This document shows positions 25,060 through 32,636 of a stretch of 36,764 nt of DNA, in pieces (position 1 is the stretch's first letter; each line of letters opens with the position of its first letter). The DNA lies in contig DIYR01000114.1 of assembly GCA_002429085.1 (NCBI GenBank), positions 1 through 36,764 on the forward strand, written 5' to 3'. The notes under the pieces were generated by a model that ran no database searches, was not told the origin of the DNA, and was given only the letters and a program-made list of their open reading frames with translations. The stretch is from Flavobacteriales bacterium UBA6049 (GTDB lineage: Bacteria > Bacteroidota > Bacteroidia > Flavobacteriales_G > Salibacteraceae). A program made the position numbers and the translations under genes.

Positions 25060-27414
25060 ATGAAACAGTATTTGATACTCCTTCTATTCTATTCTCTCTC
25101 CAATATACTTTACAGTCAAACCATTATAACAGGCGTAGTAAAAGATGCTAGTAATGAAACAGCAGTAGAATATGCTACGGCATTTATATCAGATTCTGCT
25201 GGCGTGCCAATTACTGGAACTACCACCAATAACGAAGGATTCTTTAAGCTATCTACAGATCAACCGTTTAATGCAGTCGAAATCTCATTTATGGGCTATA
25301 AGAAAAAGAAGCTAACAGAATTTACTGCAACTAATGGTAGCATTAGTTTGGGCGTTATTCTTATAGAACCAGATCAAGCAGTTTTAAACGAAGTAGTGAT
25401 TGAAGGAGAAGAATCTCAGACAGTAATCAAACTAGATAAACGTGTTTTTAACGTTGGAAAAGATTTGAGTTCTAATGGAGCTAATGCTTTAGAAGTGTTA
25501 GATAATGTACCTTCAGTTACGGTAGATATTGAGGGACAAGTTAGCCTTAGAGGTAGTCAAGGTGTACAGATTTTAATCAATGGAAAGCCCTCTGTTTTGT
25601 CAGATCAAGGTTCAAATGCCTTAGGAACAATAACAGCTGACATGATTGATCGTGTTGAAGTAATTACCAATCCTTCTGCAAAATATGATGCTCAAGGAAC
25701 AGCTGGTATCATCAACATTGTACTTAAGAAAGAGGAGAAAACAGGAACAAATGGTTCCGTTACCATTAACGGTGGTATTCCAAACAATAACAGTGTGGGT
25801 TTCAGTTTAAATCACCGAACTGAAAAACTCAACTTCTTTACTCAACTGGGAGCAGGAAGAAGAACTTATCCAAGCGATAACATCACCGAGAATTTTGACA
25901 GAACTACCAACACTCTCTTAAGGTCTGAAGGTGAAAGCGAAAAAAACGAGACTTTTTACAATGCTTTTTTAGGAGTAGATTATCACCTCAACAAATGGAA
26001 TGTTATTACTGTCTCTGGGAGCTTTGCCTATGAGATTGAAGATGAGAACTCTGAATCAACTTTCTCTTATCTAGAGAATGCCAACACTACCCAAAGTTGG
26101 TTACGTAATGAAAATACTGAAGCTACTAATCCTAAGTGGCAATACGAAGTACAATACAAGAAAGACTTTAAACGACACAAAGAACAAAGCTTAGTTTTAA
26201 GTGCTACTAGCGATTACTTTGGAAAAGACAAAAGTTCTGAATTCGAAAACGCTACCATCTCTGGAGCTGCAAATGACGATCAACAATTTTCTAACACAGA
26301 TTTCAAAGAGTCTACCTATGATTTAAGGGCTGATTACACACATCCTTTTACAGACGAACTGATGCTTGAAATAGGATCGCACAATTCATTCAGCATTATT
26401 TCTAATGATTACGAAGTTTTAACCCTGCAAGGAAATCAACAGATAATTGATACCAATTTGACCAATTTGTTCGAGTTCAATCAAAATGTATACGCTGGTT
26501 ATACAACACTTGGATACCAACAAGACAAATGGGGGGTGAAAGGTGGAGTGCGCTACGAATACACAGATTTAGAAACCCACTTGCGTACCACCAATCAATC
26601 TAATACACAAAACTATGGCAATTTTTTCCCTAGTGCGCATGCCTCTTACAACGCATCAAAAAGCACTTCACTTCAACTGGGGTATTCTCGTAGAATATTT
26701 CGTCCTAGATTGTGGGAGTTAAATCCATTCTTCAATATCAGAAACAACTTCAGTATTTCTACAGGAAATCCAAATCTTACTCCAGAATATACTGATTCAT
26801 ACGAATTCACAGTTCTTTCAAGGAAAGATAAAATCACATTTAGCTCAAGTATTTATCATCGTTTTACGACTGACGTAATTGAAGATGTTACTTCGTTTGA
26901 AAACAATGTAAGTGTAACAAGACCCGTAAATGCAGGTACCAACTCTATATCTGGAGTTGATGCTAACTTCAAGTATAATCTAGCAAAGTGGGTAACCTTG
27001 AGAGGTGAATTCAATTGGTTCTATTTTGATAGAACTGGAGAATTTCGAGATACTCCTTTAGACTATGATGGAAATAGATGGACTGCGAATGCTACGGCTC
27101 TGTTAAAGCTCCCTCATAGTTTTGAAGTTGAAATACGGGGCGATTACCAATCACAGTTTAATACCATCCAAGGAAACGAAAGAGAAATAATTTTTGCCAA
27201 CTTAGGTATGCGCAAAAAGTTTTTGAATGGTCGTTTAGTTGCCAACCTAAGCGTACGTGATGTATTCAACTCCAGAAAATTCCAAACGGTGACAGACCAA
27301 CCTGAATTTAGACTATATAGCAGTAGGCAACGTGGAACATTTATTTCTGCTGGATTAAGCTATGGTTTTGGTAAAGGTGATGCCATGGAATTTTCAAGCA
27401 GAAAACGGATATAA
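25060..27414 (+). CDS. TonB-linked outer-membrane beta-barrel (OMP_b-brl_3-type) protein
   Basis: 784 aa. A signal peptide (1-19, ending LYSQ) is followed by a carboxypeptidase-regulatory-like domain (20-100: ITGVVKDASNETAVEYATAF), a plug domain (about 120-225: NALEVLDNVPSVTVDIEGQV, ILINGKPS, ITNPSAKYDAQGTAGIINIV) and a long barrel. The plug hallmarks and the final YGFGKGDAMEFSSRKRI fit the OMP_b-brl family common in Bacteroidota. The substrate is unknown. Its divergent LytTR/LytS neighbour suggests regulated expression. A weak TACTTTCG element lies at 25030-25037. Confidence 0.88.
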   Translation: MKQYLILLLFYSLSNILYSQTIITGVVKDASNETAVEYATAFISDSAGVPITGTTTNNEGFFKLSTDQPFNAVEISFMGYKKKKLTEFTATNGSISLGVILIEPDQAVLNEVVIEGEESQTVIKLDKRVFNVGKDLSSNGANALEVLDNVPSVTVDIEGQVSLRGSQGVQILINGKPSVLSDQGSNALGTITADMIDRVEVITNPSAKYDAQGTAGIINIVLKKEEKTGTNGSVTINGGIPNNNSVGFSLNHRTEKLNFFTQLGAGRRTYPSDNITENFDRTTNTLLRSEGESEKNETFYNAFLGVDYHLNKWNVITVSGSFAYEIEDENSESTFSYLENANTTQSWLRNENTEATNPKWQYEVQYKKDFKRHKEQSLVLSATSDYFGKDKSSEFENATISGAANDDQQFSNTDFKESTYDLRADYTHPFTDELMLEIGSHNSFSIISNDYEVLTLQGNQQIIDTNLTNLFEFNQNVYAGYTTLGYQQDKWGVKGGVRYEYTDLETHLRTTNQSNTQNYGNFFPSAHASYNASKSTSLQLGYSRRIFRPRLWELNPFFNIRNNFSISTGNPNLTPEYTDSYEFTVLSRKDKITFSSSIYHRFTTDVIEDVTSFENNVSVTRPVNAGTNSISGVDANFKYNLAKWVTLRGEFNWFYFDRTGEFRDTPLDYDGNRWTANATALLKLPHSFEVEIRGDYQSQFNTIQGNEREIIFANLGMRKKFLNGRLVANLSVRDVFNSRKFQTVTDQPEFRLYSSRQRGTFISAGLSYGFGKGDAMEFSSRKRI

Positions 27415-27442
27415 AAAATCCCCATTGACATACAATGGGGAT
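27415..27442 (-). terminator. Terminator between convergent barrel and lipase genes
   Basis: ATCCCCATTG (27418-27427) and CAATGGGGAT (27433-27442) form a perfect 10-bp stem with a 5-nt loop. On the minus strand it is followed by a run of T, so it ends the lipase transcript. The plus-strand side has only a short AT stretch and may work weakly. Confidence 0.8.
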
Positions 27443-27464
27443 AATTATTCAGTTGGTAAAGATA

Positions 27465-28874
27465 CTATGCCATTAAAGATTCTTCCTTTAGGTTTTCTGT
27501 TTTAGGCTTGTGAGCAGCCATGATTTTGTTAAACTCCTCTACTCCAATAAATTTCACATATGCTTGTACATGTTGATATCCTAATTGAACCAGATACTCC
27601 ATCAAATTATTAGCTTCTGCATAAATTGAATTCAACATGTCTTTAAACTCCTGAGGTAGCCTATCAATTAACTCTTCGATTTTTTTATCCACCTTTTCTT
27701 GGAGTTTAGATACTACAATTTGTGCTATCACAGCTGAAATAGTATTCAGCCACTTTTCCTCATCTTTCTTCTTTATATGTAATTTTTCAGCAGCAGTTTT
27801 CAATACAGTTTCAATCAACTTTTCTATTTCAGCTTCTCCAACCTGATCAATCAATGCCTTTATTTCATCTTTATTTACAATGGCTTGGTTAACCTTTCCA
27901 TTATAACCTGGAATTTGTGCCATTATCTGGGTATATTTTTTACCACTTTTCAATGAATGTACTAATGCCAACCCTGCTGCGGCAAGAACTAATATTCCTG
28001 GCTTAATTTCTGGTTCGTATAAAAATGGTGATTCCTCTAGCATTTGTCTATTCCACCCATGTGGAACTACATCTATGAGGTTCCAAACGCGAATAGTTCT
28101 TGCGCCTAGTAATTGATCATAATAGTTAGCAAATTTCTCATTTCCAGGAGTTGCTCCAGCCGAAGGCAAGGTACTCACGATAAAGTTTTGGTTTGAATCC
28201 CATGCTTTTATAGAAATTGATTCTCCTCCAATTGGTTCTCCACTTCCATTTGGGTTTGTAAGTGGAAAGTTTATGTCTTGTGTTTGCATATTTAACAATG
28301 CTAAACCAAGTGATGCTGAAAGTGCTCCACCCAAACTATGTCCCGTAACAATTAACTGAGTTTGGGGGCTCGCGTTATCTGATATAGAAGCTAAATATTC
28401 AACAACAGACATATTACCATGCGCTCCGTCTTTCATTTGTAGTAAGTGCTGTATTCCAATATAAGTTCCTGTAGAAACTACTACATCGTTATCTTCAGAT
28501 AAAGAAGAATCAAAAGGCCATTTTTGGGTAGTACTAGTTGCAAAATCTTCAATAAACCATCCATACGGGGATACAGGGTTTGTACCTGCAATTGCCAATA
28601 CATAAGTATCTTCAGAACTTGACTTCGCCAAGTACATAGTATTATCGGCAACAGATTTATTTCCATTGTCATGAGCCGAGAATACTATTGGCCCCCAAAC
28701 TAGATCCCACTCTCCTATGAGTGTCTGGGCTCCTTGGTTTCCTAAAATTTCTGTAATAGATTGATGTGCTAATGGTTGAAGTTGATTATGAGGTGCTTTA
28801 ACATTAGCCAATGTATTCGATAACCAGTTAAGTGAAAATACTTGCTGAAACTGATTGTAAGTCGGTGCAGACAT
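27465..28874 (-). CDS. Class 3 lipase family protein
   Basis: 469 aa with no signal peptide, so probably cytosolic or exported by a non-Sec route. The alpha/beta hydrolase core includes IVTGHSLGGAL (nucleophile S180 in GHSLGG), an RVWNLIDVVPHGW segment that should supply Asp and His, and a preceding VLAIAGTNP strand (oxyanion region). The C-terminal 180 residues contain a short hydrophobic stretch (ILVLAAAGLALVHSL, about 285-300), then a long Lys/Glu-rich helical region. Substrate and location are unknown. The gene has its own terminator and is divergent from feoB. Confidence 0.82.
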   Translation of the reverse strand: MSAPTYNQFQQVFSLNWLSNTLANVKAPHNQLQPLAHQSITEILGNQGAQTLIGEWDLVWGPIVFSAHDNGNKSVADNTMYLAKSSSEDTYVLAIAGTNPVSPYGWFIEDFATSTTQKWPFDSSLSEDNDVVVSTGTYIGIQHLLQMKDGAHGNMSVVEYLASISDNASPQTQLIVTGHSLGGALSASLGLALLNMQTQDINFPLTNPNGSGEPIGGESISIKAWDSNQNFIVSTLPSAGATPGNEKFANYYDQLLGARTIRVWNLIDVVPHGWNRQMLEESPFLYEPEIKPGILVLAAAGLALVHSLKSGKKYTQIMAQIPGYNGKVNQAIVNKDEIKALIDQVGEAEIEKLIETVLKTAAEKLHIKKKDEEKWLNTISAVIAQIVVSKLQEKVDKKIEELIDRLPQEFKDMLNSIYAEANNLMEYLVQLGYQHVQAYVKFIGVEEFNKIMAAHKPKTENLKEESLMA

Positions 28875-29186
28875 ACGCGATTTTTTTGAATTTAAGAATT
28901 TGGTTAATTATCGCTTTCAAGTTACCTCATTAACAACCCCAGTAGCTCGCTAACCTTCACGTTTAAAGTCAATTCGCATATATTTAACCGTTAATAAAAA
29001 CAATCAAACAGAGCAATATATCTGGTTTTAAATACAGTTTGTGAATCACTGGACTAATGACTCAAATAATCTAAAAACGTTAGGCTAACATTTCAATTCT
29101 CGTAACGTGTCTGACAACTATCTACATTACCACCTAATAGGTATTGCATAGACCACAGAAGTGCTGCATTTTTGGGGTTTTATTCA
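28875..29186. other. Intergenic region between lipase and feoB
   Basis: About 310 nt of AT-rich sequence between divergent genes. It holds a DtxR/IdeR-like core at 29079-29089, a partial related sequence GCTAACCTT at 28949-28957, and a small palindrome ACCTA-A-TAGGT at 29132-29142. I see no ORF or RNA structure. The feoB promoter must lie downstream of or over these sites. Confidence 0.55.
29079..29089. promoter_or_regulatory. DtxR/IdeR-like operator core upstream of feoB
   Basis: GTTAGGCTAAC is an 11-bp palindrome identical to the central 11 bp of the IdeR consensus TTAGGTTAGGCTAACCTAA. The outer bases do not match. It lies 97 nt upstream of feoB. Iron- or manganese-dependent repression by a DtxR-family protein is inferred. 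Confidence 0.4.
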
Positions 29187-31301
29187 ATGGGAAAAGCTGC
29201 GCGACAAATAGCCCTTGTTGGTAACCCCAATGCAGGGAAAACCACTCTTTTTAATGCTCTTACAGGGCTAAATCAAAAAGTCGGAAATTTTCCGGGCGTT
29301 ACAGTAGATAAAAAGACGGGACCTTATAAACATGCTGATGGATCTGAATCTATCATTATAGATTTACCTGGTATTTACTCGCTTTCTCCTAAATCTGCAG
29401 ATGAACAAGTAAGTTGCGAAATACTAATGGATGCACAACATGTAAATCATCCTGATAGTATTGTATTGGTTTTAGATGCTTCTAACTTAAAGCGTAACCT
29501 CTTCTTAGCTACTCAAGTACTTGACTTAAAGATTCCGACAATTATTGCACTCAACATGCATGATATTGCTGAGCAAAGTGGAATATCAATAGATGCAAAA
29601 CAGCTTTCTGAAATTTTATCGGTTCCTGTACTTGCCATTAACGCTAAGCATGGAGAGGGAATTGAACATATCCAAAACCATTTGCTAGAAGGTCGTAAAT
29701 CAACAGTAAGCTTCTTTGATCATCAAAACACGCTTTCATCAGTTTTTACGGCCAAGTTAGAAGCACTAATGGACTGTGTTTCGTCTTTTGCTTCATTTAA
29801 ATTGGCCGTAAACAATGATAAGTACCCTTGGATTAAGGGTAAAAAAGAACGCATTGATGACTTATTCAATGGGTTTGAACTAGATCCTAAACAACAAGAC
29901 ATTCTTGAAATATCTGAACGTTACAGAACCATTGCTCCTTTGTTATCTAAAGTTCAAGCCGTTGTACACCAAGAACGTGGTCCATTAGCTAGAACAGCTA
30001 AGTTAGATCAATGGCTCACGCACCCATTTTGGGGTTACGTGGCATTTTTGAGTGTATTCTTTATTGTATTTCAAGCAGTATTTACGGTAGCAACCGTTCC
30101 TATGGATTGGATTGATGCTGGTATGGCTTGGATTGGCGATGCAGTAGCTAGCTCATTACCAGCAGGTAAGTTCAACGACTTTATAGTAGATGGTATCATA
30201 GCTGGAATTGGCGGTGTTGTGATTTTTGTTCCTCAGATTGCCATTCTTTTTGGTTTAATAGAGGTGCTTGAAGAAACAGGCTATATGGCTCGTGTAAGTT
30301 TCTTGAATGATCGTTTACTGAGAGCCGTAGGAATGAATGGTAAAAGTGTAGTTCCGTTGGTAAGCGGGTTTGCTTGTGCTGTGCCTGCAATTATGGCGGC
30401 TAGAAGTATTGAAGACTGGAAAGAGCGTTTAATTACCATTATGGTTACTCCACTGATGAGTTGCTCTGCTCGTTTGCCTGTATATGTTTTCTTAGTTAGT
30501 TTCATTGTTCCAGATGAATATCTCTTGGGCTTTATTAGTCTGCAAGGGTTGTTTATGCTAGGATTGTATTTACTAGGGTTAGTACTAAGTGGAATTGTAG
30601 CTTTTGTATTTCACAAAGTCATTAAAAGTGGATTTGGTAGCTCTTTCATTTTGGAACTACCTACCTATCGCTCTCCAAGATGGAAAAACGTTGGACTAAC
30701 AATGTGGACCAAAGGATTGACTTTTGTAACAGAAGCAGGTAAAATCATTCTACTGATTTCTGTTATTTTATGGGGACTCTCCTCTTATGGACCTAGTGAA
30801 GAACGTATTCAAATTACCCAAAATTACCAGGAAAAGATACAAGCAACCCCTACCGAAGAAGAGACATTAACAACTGAAATGAATAGTGAATTGCTTCGCC
30901 ATTCATACGCTGGATTAATGGGACGTGCCATTGAACCAGCTATTCGTCCGCTAGGTTTTGATTGGAAAATGGGGATTGCCATCATCAGTAGTTTTGCGGC
31001 TCGTGAGGTTTTTGTAGGAACCATGAGCGTTATTTACAGCGTAGAGGGCGGAGCGGATAACATCTCTGAGTTACAAGAGAAAATGAAAGGCGAAATTAAT
31101 CCGAATACTGGTCAACCATTAATGTCAGTTGCTACAGCTTCATCTTTACTCATTTTCTTTGTTATTGCCATGCAGTGTATGAGCACATTGGCCATAACAA
31201 AACGAGAAACTAATAGTTGGAAATGGCCCATCATTCAGTTTAGCTATTTAACTGGTTTAGCGTACTTTGCTAGTTTGATTACCTATCAATTTCTAGCCTA
31301 A
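29187..31301 (+). CDS. feoB: Ferrous iron transporter FeoB
   Basis: 704 aa from the ATG at 29187; a TTG 15 nt earlier is less likely. The N-terminal G domain has G1 GNPNAGKTT (12-20), G3 DLPG and G4 NMHD. The membrane region has GFACAVPAIMAAR, MVTPLMSCSARLPVYV and the later FAAREVFVGTMSVIY, all standard for the Fe2+ pore. It moves Fe(II) across the inner membrane. It is convergent with feoA 19 nt downstream rather than in the usual co-directional feoAB order. Confidence 0.97.
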   Translation: MGKAARQIALVGNPNAGKTTLFNALTGLNQKVGNFPGVTVDKKTGPYKHADGSESIIIDLPGIYSLSPKSADEQVSCEILMDAQHVNHPDSIVLVLDASNLKRNLFLATQVLDLKIPTIIALNMHDIAEQSGISIDAKQLSEILSVPVLAINAKHGEGIEHIQNHLLEGRKSTVSFFDHQNTLSSVFTAKLEALMDCVSSFASFKLAVNNDKYPWIKGKKERIDDLFNGFELDPKQQDILEISERYRTIAPLLSKVQAVVHQERGPLARTAKLDQWLTHPFWGYVAFLSVFFIVFQAVFTVATVPMDWIDAGMAWIGDAVASSLPAGKFNDFIVDGIIAGIGGVVIFVPQIAILFGLIEVLEETGYMARVSFLNDRLLRAVGMNGKSVVPLVSGFACAVPAIMAARSIEDWKERLITIMVTPLMSCSARLPVYVFLVSFIVPDEYLLGFISLQGLFMLGLYLLGLVLSGIVAFVFHKVIKSGFGSSFILELPTYRSPRWKNVGLTMWTKGLTFVTEAGKIILLISVILWGLSSYGPSEERIQITQNYQEKIQATPTEEETLTTEMNSELLRHSYAGLMGRAIEPAIRPLGFDWKMGIAIISSFAAREVFVGTMSVIYSVEGGADNISELQEKMKGEINPNTGQPLMSVATASSLLIFFVIAMQCMSTLAITKRETNSWKWPIIQFSYLTGLAYFASLITYQFLA

Positions 31302-31320
31302 GAAGACAGACCATTATAAT

Positions 31321-31572
31321 TTATTCAGTTGTTGCCTCAATATCAAGCAATACATGTGCAGCATCGCTTTTACGAAGGCTAAACTTATAGCCTACTACTG
31401 AGATGGCAATAGGACCACCTAAAGGAGCAACATGCTCTACGCGCAATTTTTCGCCTGGTAAGCATCCCATTTCCAATAGTTTCTCTGTAATAGGGCTATC
31501 TTCAATTTCTTTGATACTTGCCTCATCTCCTCGCTTGAGATCAGATAAACGTATTATTGCTGGCATGTTCAT
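31321..31572 (-). CDS. feoA: FeoA domain protein
   Basis: 83 aa; a second ATG two codons later (31566) also fits. It has an SH3-like FeoA fold pattern: RLSDLKRGDEASIKEIE, LLEMGCLPGEKLRVEHVAP, GYKFSLRKSDAAHVLL. FeoA assists FeoB in Fe(II) uptake. It is encoded opposite to feoB, so it must have its own promoter in 31573-31652, where a 20-bp palindrome lies. Confidence 0.93.
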   Translation of the reverse strand: MNMPAIIRLSDLKRGDEASIKEIEDSPITEKLLEMGCLPGEKLRVEHVAPLGGPIAISVVGYKFSLRKSDAAHVLLDIEATTE

Positions 31573-31634
31573 TCATCCAAAAGTAGCGCAATTTGAACTT
31601 ATCGTTAACTCCGTTTACTGGCTATGTCAATAAC

Positions 31635-31654
31635 AATACCTAAAATTAGGTATT
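31635..31654. promoter_or_regulatory. 20-bp palindrome between feoA and hmuY-like gene
   Basis: AATACCTAA-AA-TTAGGTATT (9-bp arms, 2-nt centre) lies 62 nt upstream of feoA and overlaps the stop codon of the HmuY-like gene. It could be an operator for feoA. On the minus strand it is followed by GTTATTG, so it could also be a weak terminator of the heme operon. TTAGG half-sites recall DtxR-type boxes but in opposite order. Confidence 0.45.
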
Positions 31655-32636
31655 ACAATCGCTCTATTTCAAAGGTAGGATACCCTCTTTCGCCTTGTGA
31701 ATTATAGAAGTCTATAAATCGCATTTTATAATGATATCCATAGCGATCATTCAAAACAAATGTCCGATCAGAATAAACAGTATAACTACTTGTTTCTAAG
31801 CTATACCATTTCCAATCATAACCTACCTCGTCAAGTTCTGAAGACCAAGTAACTGTATCTAATGAAGTGCTTGTAACATCCAAAAAATCTGCTGAATCAT
31901 CTAATTCTGATGCTTCTACATTATGGGCATTCAATAGCATACCAGTTACAGAATAAGCCAAGTAAGGAGTGTAAAACAAATGTGTATAGTTCGTAAACAA
32001 CACATCGTATTCATCGTGTCTTGGCAATATATCAAGCAGTGTATTCTCTCCAAAGTGAATTGCTCTTTGCTCCATGTTGGCAAGTGCAGAAAGTTCTAGT
32101 TGTGTAGGACTTTTATCATCTGGCTTGCCATGTTCCAGAAGATATGATACATCATCTACTTTAGTTAATCGAATTTTCTTGTATCCTGCCTGATTTCCTG
32201 ACTCATTCACACCTAGTTTCACCAAGTAAACCTTACCATACTCAAAATCCACTTTTGCAAAAGCACTACTATCTTGTATTCCACTTGGATCACTTTCATA
32301 ATAAGTGTAATCAGTTGGATTTACACTTGTCGAAAAATCAGATGAACCTGTAGCCGCAATACTGCTAATTCGTGCAGAATTCAATCCTATTGGTGCTATC
32401 GTTAAAGTAGGGTCATAAATCATATCATAACTATAGCGATTCACAGTTTTTATAACCTCTTGAGCAGATAAATTATACCAAACCTGATCTGTATACGTAC
32501 CTCCCATTTCTATTTGAACGGTAGTCATCCCTCCTCTATCTACAGGCGGAACAGGATCTTCTTCTGGTAAACATGAAGTCATCAAGAAAACAGCAGAAAG
32601 TAAGTAGCCTATTTTTTTGAGTAATTCCATTTCCAA
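31653..32636 (-). CDS. HmuY-family heme-binding lipoprotein
   Basis: 327 aa. The lipobox is in VFLMTSC (Cys about residue 22). The mature part fits HmuY: an N-terminal TTVQIEMGGTYTDQVWYNLS, a beta-rich middle, and the C-terminal KMRFIDFYNSQGERG before the final strand. HmuY proteins bind heme at the outer-membrane surface and hand it to HmuR. It overlaps the upstream receptor gene by 28 nt, a typical hmuRY order. The start at 32636 or two codons later is equally likely. Confidence 0.88.
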   Translation of the reverse strand: MEMELLKKIGYLLSAVFLMTSCLPEEDPVPPVDRGGMTTVQIEMGGTYTDQVWYNLSAQEVIKTVNRYSYDMIYDPTLTIAPIGLNSARISSIAATGSSDFSTSVNPTDYTYYESDPSGIQDSSAFAKVDFEYGKVYLVKLGVNESGNQAGYKKIRLTKVDDVSYLLEHGKPDDKSPTQLELSALANMEQRAIHFGENTLLDILPRHDEYDVLFTNYTHLFYTPYLAYSVTGMLLNAHNVEASELDDSADFLDVTSTSLDTVTWSSELDEVGYDWKWYSLETSSYTVYSDRTFVLNDRYGYHYKMRFIDFYNSQGERGYPTFEIERL

